Positions 36,592-49,349 are shown, counted from the first letter of the stretch. The stretch: DNA of 64,000 nucleotides from Dipteronia dyeriana (GCA_032871835.1 CM065298.1:12467096-12531095); one strand, 5' to 3'. Numbers and translations are program-made. Notes: a model not told the origin generated them from the sequence alone.

Positions 36592-37748
36592 ATGATAACC
36601 AAACAAATTAACATGATTCAAAACTCATAAAATTACATCATTTATTATCATTTGTTGATGGAGGACGATGATATTGGTTGCTATAATAACCATTATAATG
36701 ATCAAGATCATAATCAGAATTGGATATTTCTGCAGTAAATACATGCAGTGATGCAGGCCATTATATAAGGAGAGACCCTACTTTGTCCATTTTTTTACCT
36801 ATTTCTATCCAAAAAAAGGTTTGACAGATAAAACATTCATGTTAAATGACCGTTTTATCCTTTAATATAATATGGAAATGACCATTTAATTTTCAAGATA
36901 TTCATTAAATAAAATATATATTCAAAACAATAGAACACACAAAAAAAAATTAAAAATTGAAAAAATTATATAGATCTCCACCGTCCATCTTAAAGATGGA
37001 CGTTGGAGTCTTGGAGATATCTCTTTATATTTTTTAATTAATTTAAAAAAAAAAGATTAAAAAAGATCAAAACTTTATTTTTCTTAAAAAAAGAATTAAA
37101 TAAAAATAAAAAATAAAAAAATTGTAGATCTGTTGATGGACGGTGCAGATCCAAATATAAAATATGGATCTCCTAGATCTACAATTTAATTAAAAAAATA
37201 AACTTGTGGATCTAGTGCACCCATCTATTCATAAAAAATATATAGATTTGGATCTCCACCAAACCCAGAACCCAAAACGTAAAAACCCAGAAAAAGATTC
37301 TAAAAACTCTATAAAAACACGTTCAATCAACAAATAAAGTTTTTTTTTATAAAAAATAATTAAATTATAATAGTCAAATTAAAAAAAAAAAAACTAAAAA
37401 TAGAAAAGGTAAGTGTGAGCCTTTTCATATAGTTGAAGGAGAGGAGCCTCAAAATCTTCAATTTGAGTAATAATAATTGAGTTCTCACCATTCACCAAAT
37501 AAAAATAAATAAATATACACACACCCTACAAAAACCCTGAACTGAACCACACCAACACCACCACAAACCCCATAGGCGCTCGATCTCATCGACCACCAAA
37601 TCAACTCGTACCAAAAACCTCACGGACACTTGCTCTTACCAAATCGTCAAACCAATCATAGTAAAAGGGAAGAAGAGATAGATGACAGAGAGAGAGAGAG
37701 GTTTAGGGAGAGAGTACTTTTTTAGTTTTTAATTTGTTTTGCAATATT
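36592..37748. other. Spacer with inverted repeats, upstream of the tandem array
   Basis: No gene. At 36970-37260 several segments resembling gatctccaccgtccat and atggacggtgcagatc occur in opposite orientations. At 37690-37710 there is a short (AG)n run. Confidence 0.45.
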
Positions 37749-40540
37749 ACATTTTCTTTTTGCTTTCTCTCTGATTTTGTTTTTGATTTCCATTATTTTA
37801 ACAGAGATCATCCTCTCATCATTGATGAGGACAAGTCTATTGAGAAGACGGATTTGAATCCATCAACGCTGACATGGACTATGGTCCACCAATAGCTTTA
37901 TCGATGCATCAAGAGGATTGACTTTAGACCTCCATCGGGGCCCTGAACCTTGAAACACACCTATGCGGGAAAAAAATGTGGTGGGGATCCTAAAATCACC
38001 TCATCTGCTAACAAAGCCAAGCATCAGGTAACAATGGATCATGAATCTGCTTCTCTAGCTAAAGAGGTCAAGTTGTAGAACGCTCAAATGCAACTAATGG
38101 GTGCTTCGCTTCACCCTTCTCTGCAGATATCAACATGTAATTTTCAGCCAATGTGGCCACTGAGTGAAAAGAGATACAGTTATGACAAGTTAAACTTCAT
38201 ATTATAAACTTCACAGTATCAGTTTATCACCCACATCAGAACTTCTGTCAATAAATTCAGCAGTTAAGCATGAAATTACTACTGCATCTAAGGGGGTGAC
38301 ATGAACTATGGTCCACCAATAACTCTACCACTGCATTATGAGGATGCACTTCAGACCTCCATCAGGATTCTAGGCATGATATCAGGACTTTGAGATTGAG
38401 AGTGATTGTTAGAGTGATTACTGTAAGTAACTAATATTTATTATTTCCTAGAATAGTTTATCTTTCTTTGTATGAAACAATTATAATTGTAGAGCTACAA
38501 TCTATAAATAAACAGAGTACATTTTCTTTTTGCTTTCTCCTTACTTTTGTCTTTGATTTCCATTATTTTAATACAGATCAGCCTCCCATCATTGATGAAT
38601 ACAAGTCTATTGAAAAGACGGATTTGAATATGTTAACAATGGCATAGACTGTAATCCACCAATAGCTCTACCGTTGCATTAGAATGATGCACTTCAGACC
38701 TCCATTAGGGTGCTAGGCATGATATCAGAACTTTTTGATTGAGAGTGATTGGAGTAATTACAGTAATTAACTAATCATTAATATTTCTTAGAATAGTTTA
38801 TCTTTCTTTGTAAAAAGAAATCGTAATTGTATAGCTACAATATACGAATAAACAAATTACATTTTCGTTTTGGTTTCTCTCTGCTTTTGTCATTGATTTT
38901 CATTATTTTAACAGAGATCAACCTCTCATCATTGACCAGGCAAGTCTATTGAGAAGAAAAATTTGATTCCATCAACGCTGACATGGACTATGGTCCACCA
39001 ATATCTTTACCGATGTATCAAGAGGATGCATTTCAGACCACCATCATGGTCATGAACCATGAAACACACCTAAGCGGAAAGAAACTTGGTAGGGATCCTG
39101 ATATCACATCATCTGTTAAGAAAGCCAAGCAACATGTAATGGTGGATCTTGAATCTGCTTCTCTAGCTAAAGAGGTTAAGTTGCAGACCACTCATATGCA
39201 ACTAATGGGCACTTCGTCTCACCCTTCTCTGCAGATAGCAACATGCAACTTTCGGCCAATGCGGCCACTGAGTGAAGAGAGGTACAATTATAATAAGTTA
39301 AACTTCATATTATAAAATTAACAGTATCAATTTCTCACCCACATTGGAATTTCAGTCGATAAATCTAGCAGTTAAGTGTGAAATTACTACTACATCTGAA
39401 GGGGTGACGTGAACTATGGTCTACCAATAGCTCTACCGTTACATTAGAAGGATGCACTTCAGACCTCTATCAGGGTTCTAGACATGATATCAGGACTTTG
39501 AGATTGAAAGTGATTGTTGGAGTGATTACTGTAAATAACTAATCATTATTTTTTTTTCCTTGAATAGTTTATCTTTCTTTATATCAATCAATTATAATTA
39601 TAGAGTTACAATCTACGAATAAACAAAGTACATTTTCTTTTTGCTTTTTCCCTACTATTGTCTTTGATTTCTATTATTTTAATAGAGATTAGCCTCCCAT
39701 CATTGATGACGACAAGTCTATTGAGAAAACTGATTTGAATCTGTAAACACTGACATGGACTATAATCCACCAATAGATCTACCACTACATTAGAAGGATG
39801 CACTTCAAACCTCCATAGGGTGGTAGGCATGATATCAGAACTTTGTGATTGAGAGTGATTATTGGAGTGATTACTGTAATTAACTAATCATTAGTACTTT
39901 CTAGAAAAGTTTATCTTTCTTTGTATAAAGCAATATTAATTGTACAGCTACAATATACGAATAAACAGAGTACATTTTCTTTTTGCTTTCTTTTTGCTTT
40001 TGTCTTTGATTTCCATTATTTTAACAAAGACCAACCTCTCATCATTGACGAGGACAAGTCTATTGAGAAGACGGATTTGAAACCATCAACGCTGACATGG
40101 ACTATGGTTCACCAATAGCTTTACCTCTGCATAAAGAGGAAGGAAGCACTTCAGACCTCCATTAGGGTTCTGACCTTGAAACACACATAAACGGAATGAA
40201 ACATGGTCTGGATCCTGAACTCGCCGCATCTACTAAGAAAGTCAAGCAACAGGTAACAACGGATCATGAATCTGCTTCTCCAGCTAAAAAGGTCAAGTTG
40301 CAGATTGCTCAACTACAATTAATGGGCGCTTCGCTCCACCCTTCTCCGTAGAAAACAGTCTATAATTTTCAGCCAATGCGGCCACTAAATGAAGAGAGGT
40401 ACAGTTATGACAAGTTAAATTTCATATTATAAACTTCACAGTATCAATTTCTCACCCACATCGGAATTTTAGTCGATGAATCTTGTAGTTGAGCATGACA
40501 TTACTACTGCATCTGAGGGGGTGCCTTTAACTATCATTGT
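37749..40540 (+). repeat. Higher-order tandem repeat, ~1.11-kb period, of an exon-like fragment
   Basis: The head motif acattttctttttgctttc occurs at 37749, 38519, 38859, 39630 and 39972. The spacings alternate 770, 340, 771 and 342 bp. The larger unit is therefore [long + short], repeated at 37749-38858 and 38859-39971, and followed by a third long half to about 40540. Each head carries a splice-acceptor-like ttattttaacag, then an exon-like stretch (DQPLIIDEDKSIEKTD). Long units add a further coding-like segment ending in LNFIL and a stop; short units go straight to a noncoding tail. I do not recognise the source gene. Confidence 0.8.
38983..39315 (+). pseudogene. Unrecognised 110-codon ORF in the second long unit of the array
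   Basis: The only long unit with this frame open. It reads MDYGPPISLPMYQEDAF ... HETHLSGKKLGRDPDITS ... KKAKQHVMVDLES ... NFRPMRPLSEERYNYNKLNF and stops. Equivalent frames in the long units at 37.87-38.21 and 40.10-40.43 kb are broken by stops. It is hydrophilic, lysine-rich in the middle, with no signal peptide or membrane segment. It may be the last exon of an unknown gene, copied in tandem and decaying. No function can be assigned. Confidence 0.4.
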
Positions 40541-41393
40541 AGTAAATATTAGAGCTTAATTTTGTCAATATTACATAACATATGATTCCCATCGATACAT
40601 AACATATGAATAGCCAAATTTGTCTTTTTTCAGTTTCCTTATAATTATTTTTTTATCCAAAAATAACATCACTGGACAAACACTAGCTACATTCAAGAAT
40701 CAAAGTGAAATACTAAATATTTTTATTCTTAATTTTTATACTAAATTACATTCTGGTACCTTAGAACCTGTTATATAGGTTGACATGACTAAGACTAGGT
40801 GAGGATGGAAGCATAGTTTATGCAATCTAGACAGGAATAAATATAAAATTCAAGAAAAAAAAAATTGAATGAGTATACAATACTTAATTTCAGAAAATAT
40901 GGGAAGGGTACCAAGATATTATAAATTCAAAACTCAAAACAGTAACCAATAAGACAAGAGATTAGTAAGAAAAGTATCTAGAAAAGTCATGAGCTGATCA
41001 CTAAAAATTTTGACTTAATTGAAATCCCATGTCAAATAAACCCTTTTAAAGAGTTTGTAATCATATCTCACCATCAATAAAATTGAAGCCAATAAACTAT
41101 AGTTTTTTTGCAATCGATCCAAATATTTTTATGCTTTTGAAACATTTGAATATTATTATATAAAACTTAATTATCACTTTTAAGTTTTTTGTATTGAATA
41201 ATCAAATAATGCCTTATGCATGTTTTTATATAATATTAAAATTAAGAAGATACAATTTTGAAGATACAATTTTGAAGAAAGGATTAATGTATTATTTTGA
41301 AGGAAGGATTACTGTATTGGACCACAAAGAACACCATTTTTTCTTATATATGAATATGATGTATTGAATTCAATATTGAACAAGAGTACGGTA
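40541..41393. other. AT-rich spacer, no gene seen
   Basis: Nothing recognisable between the tandem array and the gypsy 3' LTR. Confidence 0.5.
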
Positions 41394-41793
41394 TGGGTTG
41401 GCTTGTAACTGTCCCCTTTCCTTTACCTACTTAGTTGTTGGAACAACAAGTAGTAGCAAAAACAAAGAAAATGAGAGAGTTTTACGATAACTGGGTTAAT
41501 TAGAGGAAACCCGACATCCAAATACTAGTTTCTATCAAATAATAATCAGATGACTTTTCTTTTATTCATTCCAATTTAAATAGATTTCACAATACAACCT
41601 TTTTCCCAAAAAGAAGGCAACTACTTTTGTAATCTCTGCTACAACTACACAACTACTACTGAAATCCCTACAAAACTGTACAAGCCAATAGAAAACAACT
41701 CTAACTTGACTGAATCCAATTCAACATGACAAAATCAGCTTATTGAAATTAATTAGTCCGAAATAGTAGGTACAAATCAAGTCACACGTAATA
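41394..41793 (-). repeat. Gypsy 3' LTR
   Basis: Shares long stretches with 50199-50520 (ttgttggaacaacaagtagt, aagccaatagaaaacaactc). It is about 80 bp longer because the other copy lacks the segment between aaaacaactc and tcacacgta. Confidence 0.75.
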
Positions 41794-41794
41794 T

Positions 41795-41807
41795 TCCCTC
41801 TTTCTTT
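41795..41807 (-). other. Polypurine tract of the gypsy element
   Basis: Minus strand aaagaaagaggga directly before the 3' LTR, where plus-strand DNA synthesis is primed. Confidence 0.6.
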
Positions 41808-41950
41808 AGAGACTACCCTTGTCCTCAAGGGTCAAATTTGGGAATTTGCCCTGAATGACATCTAACTCTTCCTAGGTGGCCTCAACTGGTGAAAGCCCCA
41901 ACCAATGAATGAGGACTTCATCTTTCCTTTTTAGTTTGAAAATAAATAAA
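41808..41950 (-). pseudogene. Gypsy integrase carboxy end with chromodomain
   Basis: The minus-strand translation reads EVLIHWLGLSPVEATWEELD and FPNLTLEDKG, a chromodomain typical of plant chromovirus integrases, which guides insertion to marked chromatin. A stop or frame change lies just before EVLIHW. Only the last ~50 codons of pol are left here. Confidence 0.75.
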
Positions 41951-44471
41951 ACATCTAATACAACCTAAAGGGGCCGAATGAGTTGTTAATTGATTATTTA
42001 TCAACTTTTCGATTAGTCAATATTAATATACAAAAACCCACAATAAACAAATAATAAAAATAAAGTAAAGTGCAGAAATTAAAAGACACTTAATTTTTAA
42101 GTGGAAACCCCTTAACCGGGAAAAGCCACAGAACTAGCTATACTAGCCACTTAAGCCACATAAATCCACTATATGAAAAGAAGATTACACTCTCAAGTGA
42201 TACACGGACTCTCACTCTTGATAACCTCAGGATATAGACGCTACCACTCGTCGCTCTTGGTTCAATCCCTAGTAATATCCTCTGATTCGATGCTCTTTGC
42301 GTGAGCGCCTCCTAGTCTACCCACATGCCTTTTACAGTGGCACTTGACAAAATGCTTGTCAACCAACCCTTGGTTGGAAGAATTCACTTGCTTGTGCATC
42401 TCCACGAAGAAGCTAAAAGATTTTGACTCTATGAAGAGAATTAAAGGTCTAAGCGAATATATGCTAATATCCGAAAAGCAACAATGTGAAAGACCGCACA
42501 CAAAATGTCTAACTAAATGTTATAATGCAATATAACAAACTAGTTATCAAGAATGCCTACATGCATATACATGAGGACTCAACTAGATGTAGAGAGAAAG
42601 TCTAACAACCTAATTGTCAATTAAACACACATGAATATTCAAAAGAGCTTGACTAAATAAAAGAAACATAATATCTATCAACCTATTCATCAAACAATCT
42701 CACAAAAGAGGAGTGCTAGATACACTCTCAACTCAATCTCTCAACCCACTCTCCCTTCTCCTTTTGACACTTGTCATATATTGACTTTTTAGAAGATAAA
42801 AAACTAGAACCATTAGTAATGAATCATTTTTGCATATTATTTAAAATTCAAAACATCCACATCTTCTCAAATTGCCTTTTTTTTACACCAAATTGCTATT
42901 TCCAAATATGTGACCAAAAATCTTCAAAGGTAAAATGGGTTGAATAATATTTATTAAATTTATTTTATTTTATTTTAAAAAGAAAATTAACAAATATATT
43001 GTTAACAATATCAAAGTTATTAAAATACAATAAACACTGACATCTTGTGTTTTTTAGTATATTTGAGTTTTGATATTATTAATGAAATTTTATTTTTTTA
43101 AACTATATTTTTCAAATCACGTCAAAATAATGACTTTATAAAATATGATAAACTTATAATAATATAAACAAAAACTATAATTTTTCAAGTATAAATTGTG
43201 TTTGTTATGATATTTTAGAAAATAAAAAAGAGGTATATAAAATAATATTATTATTAATATTTAAGTAAACGACTATGAAAATTTGGTGTAAAAAAGGGTC
43301 ATTCGTGAATATATTAATTAATGATGGTTCAAAAATTTACTTCAAAAAAGTAAATAATGGACAATGTCAAAAGGAGAAGAGCGAGTAGGTTGAGAGAGTA
43401 GGTTGAGAGAGTAAGTTAAGAGAGTAATTTTAGCACTCCTCATTCAAAATCAACATAATCATACAAGCTATCATAAACAAACTCAATCAAGTAATTAAGA
43501 CTCATAAATATATACAATAAAAAAGAGTCGATGTTTTTAATCAAGCAATAAATACCTAATCTAGAGTAAAAACAACAATAAATGAGATTTAATGTATTTG
43601 TAACTTACCTAGTTATGAAACTGAGGAGACTCATGCTCAAATGATGATTAATGATGTTAGATGCACATGGTTTTTTTGGATTTGGAGAGTTAAAGAATAA
43701 CTCTTGGAGCTTCTCTTTAGGGGAGCTCTTTCTCTCTCTTAGATATGATTTTTTGGAGATCTAGGTTGAAATGGGGAAGAATATGATGTATATAAAGGGT
43801 CTAAGTGAGACTACGTCGTTTTGAACATGTAGGGCAAAAACAAGGAACGTCGCGGGTCAATTTTGCTAGTGGGACCCACGGACTTTATTAGGATTTTGAG
43901 TTGTGTTGGCATTATTCTATATCAAAACGACATTTCACTTGTATTGATTAGTTGTCTTAGATTGATGACGATTCAAGCTTCAAAAAAGATTTAACAACTT
44001 ATCAAGCAAGATTAAATCTGTAAAGAGAAATATGCTTCATTGCTCAACAAATGTATATTTATACCTCATTTCTCTTACATGGCTTAGACACACACACACT
44101 GCATCCATATGTGTTCCTATATCGTTGTGCTCAATTTGTATAACACATTCACACAGTTGATATTGAATGTCTTACATTAGAGTTAAATTGACAAATGTTG
44201 TAAATTGCATGTTGTAGGACTATATCTAGGAAATGGCATTCTTGTGTTTTCATGTGTTTATTTGTATAAGTTTTGTGACTTCAGACTTTTTGATCTTATA
44301 TTATTCTTTATTGAGTTCTGGTCATTTTGGTTACTCATTCATTAGATTTTAAGTTCTGAGTAAAAAGTTACGAAACTTTTCGGTCATTTATCATGCACTG
44401 TCTTTATCCTCATGTATCAAATCGAATTCATAATTTCTTGTCTAATTTTCGTACTCATCCATGTGCATGAG
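41951..44471. other. Inserted non-gypsy DNA, LTR-like in parts
   Basis: After the chromodomain the sequence changes to one with ttaagtggaaaccccttaac at ~42100, reminiscent of plant LTR sequence, and no coding domain. TG/CA-like ends near 41995 (tgttaattg) and 43996 (gatttaaca) hint at a ~2-kb solo LTR but lack a target duplication. The last ~470 bp before the hAT element show nothing. Confidence 0.35.
42709..43441. mobile_element. TIR element (~733 bp MITE) with ~70-bp inverted repeats
   Basis: The left end gaggagtgctaga ... cttctccttttgacac and the right end gtcaaaaggagaag ... tagcactcctc are inverted copies over about 70 bp, including repeated ctctctcaacc motifs. No ORF. The target duplication is unclear; long inverted repeats suggest a Mutator-like origin, unproven. 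Confidence 0.7.
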
Positions 44472-44937
44472 CAGAGGTGGCAAAATGGGTCGGGCCCTAA
44501 CGGGCTGCCCGGCCAGGCCTGGCATGTCGGCTTAACGGGCCAGGCCAGGCCCTTTAAGCTGGTGGGACGGGCTGGGCCAAGGATATGCGGCCCTTGGGCT
44601 GGGCCGGCCCGACCCGTTAGGCTTGTGGGCTTTTCGAAAAATTGAAAAAATGAATCCTGACGGGCCCATCAAATTTCAAATTTCAAATTTCAAATTTTTT
44701 TTTATTTTAAATTTTAAATTTTGAATTGAGGGGTGACTTTTGTAATTATTCAAAAGCTGTTATTGACTGTTGAGGGCTTACAAAAATAGCCAAAACTTTT
44801 AAAAATTACATTATTTTAAATCTTTTACAATGTTTTCCAATTATATCCTAATCTCACATTTTCTATAAATATCCTCATCACCCTCACCTCATTCTCTACA
44901 TTTTCTCTACTTCCTTACTCTCTTATTCACTCTACTC

Positions 44938-45536
44938 TAGGGATGGCAATTTGACCCGCACCTACGGGCACCCCCCCGAACCCGACAGGGTCAGGTGTGG
45001 ATGGTGAAGTTACAACCCATGGACCCGCGAATCCGTTTAATGAAAAACCCGGTGGGTTCTTGGGTGGGTGCGGGTTGGAAAAATGAACCCGCGGGATGGA
45101 TCCGCGAACCCGTATAAATAAAATACTTATAAATAAATATATATAGAGATTTGAATTATTTTTTGTCGTTTTATTTTTATGGTTATTATTATTTTGTAAT
45201 GTATCAAGTAGGGAATTAGAAATTGAAATTTAATTCAATTAAGTATCAAATAGGTGATTATATGTGGAAATTTATAAATGAAAAATTGTGGGTTCGCGGG
45301 TTCGTGGGTTGCGGGTTTGTGGGTATCCCGTGGGTGAAGCATCCACCCGTAAACCCACATTGTTTCGCGGGTTCACGGGTGAGGGTATGGATGCAGCCAT
45401 AACCCCCAGGTTAAAACCTGCCTGCGAACCCGTTTACCTAAGCGGGTTCGAGGGCAGACGTGGGTGAGAAAAATTTCTGCGGGTGAGGGTTTGGATTTCA
45501 CAAAACCCACCCGAACCCGACCCACTGCCATCCCTA
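44938..45536. mobile_element. Nested hAT MITE (599 bp) with exact 8-bp target duplication
   Basis: Inverted ends tagggatggcaa / tgccatcccta are flanked by ctctactc at 44930-44937 and 45537-45544. The interior has many gggttcgcggg / cccgcgaaccc motifs. It has no transposase and sits in the 5' UTR part of the host hAT element. Confidence 0.92.
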
Positions 45537-46452
45537 CTCTACTCTCTACAATCTCCAACATCTCTCACTCACTCTTTCAACTATTTTGTAATTTATTTTA
45601 TTTATTTAATATATTATATTATTATATAGTATATACTATTTACTATTACACTAATATACTAATACTATAGTAGTATAGTACTATACACTATACATTATAT
45701 ATTATATACTATATACTATTATAGTCTCTACATATTCTAATGCACTTACTCTAAGGTATTGTCTTATTTAAAAAAAAAAATACTTTCATTTGTTATTTAG
45801 CTATTCAATATATTTATTTTTAATTTGTTTATAACTAATGTTATTTTTTGTTATGTTGCTAGGTATCTAATTGATTAATTCATTCAACACACTCGACTCT
45901 CAAGCCTCGAATTTAAGGTTAATATGTCTACTTCTTTACTTTTGTTATTAATTATTTTTTATATAGTAATTGTTATTATGTAGTATTTAGTGATTAGCAT
46001 GTGTCATGTGTGTAATTAATATTGTTGTCAGAGAGTTAGTACTTACTACTTAGTAATATGTTACTTTTTTGTATTTTTATGAGATTGACAACAAAATAAT
46101 AATTTTAAAAAATTAATTTCTATTTTCTAATATTTTCATAAATTTTGAAATTATTATTATATTACAAAGATTATGTTTTATTTTGTAGAGTTTAAGAAGA
46201 AAATGGTAATTTGGAGAAATTTTATCCGAATTTTATATATATTTTTAAATTAATAATATATTATAATGATTATGTTCATTTTGTAGAATGATTATGTTCA
46301 TTTTGTAGTTTAAGAAATAATAAGAAAATAAAATTTTGAAAAATTAATTGGTTTTTTTTTTTGTAATTTGTATAAATGTTTAATTGTATCATTGTATTTG
46401 TATCTATGACATTTAATCATTTAATCATTTATTGAATTATAATCTTAGGAAA

Positions 46453-48630
46453 ATGAATCTTGAACACTTAAACTTGAACCCGGGCGACTATTTACTAGAC
46501 GAAGACATCAACCGATTATACGGTGAGTTCGAAGAAGAAGGTCCCACTATCACTACGGGTGCGGGACCTTCTTCCTCAACACCAAGATCAAGTAAGAAAA
46601 GGAAGAAGAAATCGATCGTGTGGGATTGTTTTGACCCTGTAATGCAAACGATGGCAGATGGTCGTCAAGTTGAGCATGCTTGCTGTAAGTTTTGTAAATC
46701 TATACTCAGTAGTTCATGTAGGGGAACTAGTCATCTTAGAAGACATAGAGTCGGTTGCATGGCTTCCCATGGGCAAGTCGATACAACTCAACAAACCCAA
46801 GTGAATACATGCCAGTATGACCCCGATCGGGTCATAGAGCATTTAGTGTTGTACTGCGCTGCAACTGACCAACCCTTAGGTTTTCAAGAAAACCCCAATT
46901 TTCAATATTATGTTAATAATGCTTTTAACCCCCAATTTTCAATGTTTCTAGAGACACAACTAGGAGCGATGTGATTAGTACTTTTGAAAAATATAAGACA
47001 AAATTGATTTTTGAATTACAAAACATTTCTTTTTCAATTGCATTAACGTCAGACATCTGGAGTGGACGTTCAAAAAAAGATTATTTATGTGTCACTGGAA
47101 ACTGTGTAGACACCCAAATGACCCAATGGACTTTACAAAAAAAGCTTCTTGGTTTTCGTGTCATAGATTATTCACACACTGCACAAATATTTTCCAGATT
47201 ATTATGTTCGTTATACAAGATTATGGCATTCAAAACCGCATCATGTCAATTACTTTGGATATTTCATCTGCTAACTCCAAAGCTATAGAATATTTCATTA
47301 ATTCTAATATCCCTAGTATTGCAGGAAAAAAATTACATGCCCGTTGTGCATGTCACATTATAAGCTTGATTATAAAATCAGGTTTAAAGAAAGTCGAAAG
47401 TCAAATCGCTAATATTATGGAGGTTTTGGGTTGGATTATGGCATCTAACCAAAGAATTGCTGAGTTTGCCAGATTTTATAAATCAAAGAACCTAAAATCC
47501 CGTAAGTTCCAAACATATATGCCGGTAAGGTGGAACTCAACATATTTAATGTTGAAATCTGCTTTACCATATGGTTTAGAAATTACTAGTTTTTATAACT
47601 TGAACACTGTCAACGACACCCAACATGAAAAACTCATGAAGGTGATTGATATTTGGCCAAGGTTTTTGTTGAATTTTTAACTGTTTTTTATGATGCTACT
47701 GTAGAACTTTCAGCGGTTTATTACCCCACATCTCCTCTTGCACTTCATAAACTTTATGACATAGCTGATTTACTTAAACAATATAGGGAAATAGAATTGG
47801 TAGCTCCTGCTGTTGTTGCTATGCAAAAAAAATACATAAAATATTGGGGAAAAATTCCTCTTTTATATACCTTTGGTATTGTTGTAGATCCTAGGTTCAG
47901 ATTTAAAGTATTAAAAGTTTTTTTCACTACTTTGGGTGAGGCTCTGGGATTAAGTGAAACAGATGTTGCTGAATATCTTGGTACACTGAAATCCTAAAAT
48001 TTCTAGGTTTTTTCTATTTATGAGAACATGTACAGGCACCACGACGACACAACGAGACCGACGCCTCCTCAGCAATAATCTCAACAACAATCGAAGCTCA
48101 TGAGGATTTTTTTTAACAAGACTACAACTTCTCGCGCTTCAGGAAGTTCGAGTCAAAGTCAAAGTCAACACGTGGAGCTCAACAAATATCTAAGTATGGA
48201 GTATTCAATCACGGACAACGATGATTTCACAATTAACGATCTTCTGAAATGGTGGCCGAACAAGAGAAACAGCTTTCCCATTCTGTCGAGATTAGCATGT
48301 GTCGTCCTAGCTATCCCAGTTTCAACAGTTTCATCGGAGCAAGTGTTCAACACCGCCGGACGAATAATAGAAAATAGAAGATGTTCATTGGCCCATGATG
48401 CAGTGGAATCTTTAACATGCCTTAAGGATTGGGAAAATGCAAGAATAAGACGACAACATCAACTGATCAACGAAGAACTCATGGATGACTTCTCCAGCTT
48501 GACCATCGATGAGAGTTCCGGTAGCAACCAACTGGCGAACTTATGTAATTGTAAATACTTAATTTATTTTTTTTTTCGATTGTACTCTTTTTTCCTTACC
48601 AAATTTTTATCTCATTGGGTTTTTTTATAA
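46453..48630 (+). pseudogene. hAT transposase (BED finger, RICESLEEPER/Ac-like), frameshifted
   Basis: The ATG at 46453 follows an acceptor-like aatcttag, so a 5' UTR intron is likely. Residues ~55-110 form the BED finger (VWDCFDPVM, ACCKFCKSIL, GTSHLRRHRVGC). The frame changes near 46945, 47250 and 47665, and a stop lies at 47997. Blocks include ALTSDIWSGRS, CACHIISLIIKSGLK, MPVRWNSTYLML, FYDATVELSAVYY and the dimerisation domain LAIPVSTVSSEQVFNTAGRI with SLTCLKDW. It is less decayed than the copy at 12.96 kb. Excision and reinsertion of the element would need an intact enzyme supplied elsewhere. Confidence 0.88.
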
Positions 48631-48828
48631 GGTTTTTAACGAGGCAATCATAATTTGTAATTTATATTTTTCACCACAAATTTAATAAGAAATTACAAAC
48701 ATATTATTCATTGAAAACTAATTAATTGTTGTATGAAATGAAAATTGTATTTCATATTAAAAATATTACATTAATAATTACACAAAATTATTACAGTGTA
48801 TAAAAAATAATATTATATAAATAAAACG

Positions 48829-48832
<4 letters not shown>

Positions 48833-48880
<48 letters not shown>
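48833..48880. repeat. (TA)n microsatellite
   Basis: About 23 TA units just inside the right GC-rich end of the hAT element. Confidence 0.9.
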
Positions 48881-48883
<3 letters not shown>

Positions 48884-49144
48884 GAAGCTCGTTAAGGCCT
48901 TAGCGGCCCGTAACAGGCCCGTTAGAGCTCGACCCACCTCGAAACAGGCCACGGGCATAGCCCGGGCTTACCCTTTCGTCAATCACCGGCCCATTGCTTA
49001 ACGGCCTAACGGGCCAGGTCAGCCCGTTTTTGCCACCATTGTGCATGAGAGAGTCTCAGTTCATAATCTGAAAAGGAATTCGAATTCAGAGTTCAGAGGT
49101 AAGAGAACGGTTGAAAAATGCAAATGTGCACGAGAGAGGAAGCA

Positions 49145-49270
49145 ATTGGCCACTTGCCACCCATCCTCGAAGAGGCACGTGGCCATCTCAGGGAGGAGGG
49201 CTTCCTGCCCCCGAGATGGTCACACGCCTCCTCGGGGAGCTGATGTGGCACGTGGCCATTGGCTACCCCA
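49145..49270. repeat. ~125-bp imperfect palindrome with two CACGTG cores
   Basis: attggccacttgccac at the left is inverted at the right (gatgtggcacgtggccattgg). ggcacgtggccat occurs twice, each with a CACGTG G-box core. It may be a small foldback element. Confidence 0.6.
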
Positions 49271-49349
49271 TTTCCTTATTTCCATCTCTTTTAAATATCT
49301 CTTTCCCTCTCTCATTTTATCAGAAGTTGACAAACTTAAAAAACAAGTT

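Larger units (their letters stand above)
44472..49041 (+). mobile_element. hAT transposon (4.57 kb) with exact 8-bp target duplication
   Basis: Ends cagaggtggcaaaa and (inverted) caatggtggcaaaa, flanked by tgcatgag at 44464-44471 and 49042-49049. GC-rich subterminal arrays of gggcc motifs lie inside both ends. It carries a frameshifted transposase and a nested MITE at 44938-45536. Same superfamily as the element at 11.7-20.5 kb. Confidence 0.92.

Noticed and set aside
41995..43996. Solo LTR of ~2 kb
   Set aside because: TG/CA-like ends were noticed but flanking five-mers differ and the following DNA does not resume gypsy pol, so I list the region only as LTR-like.
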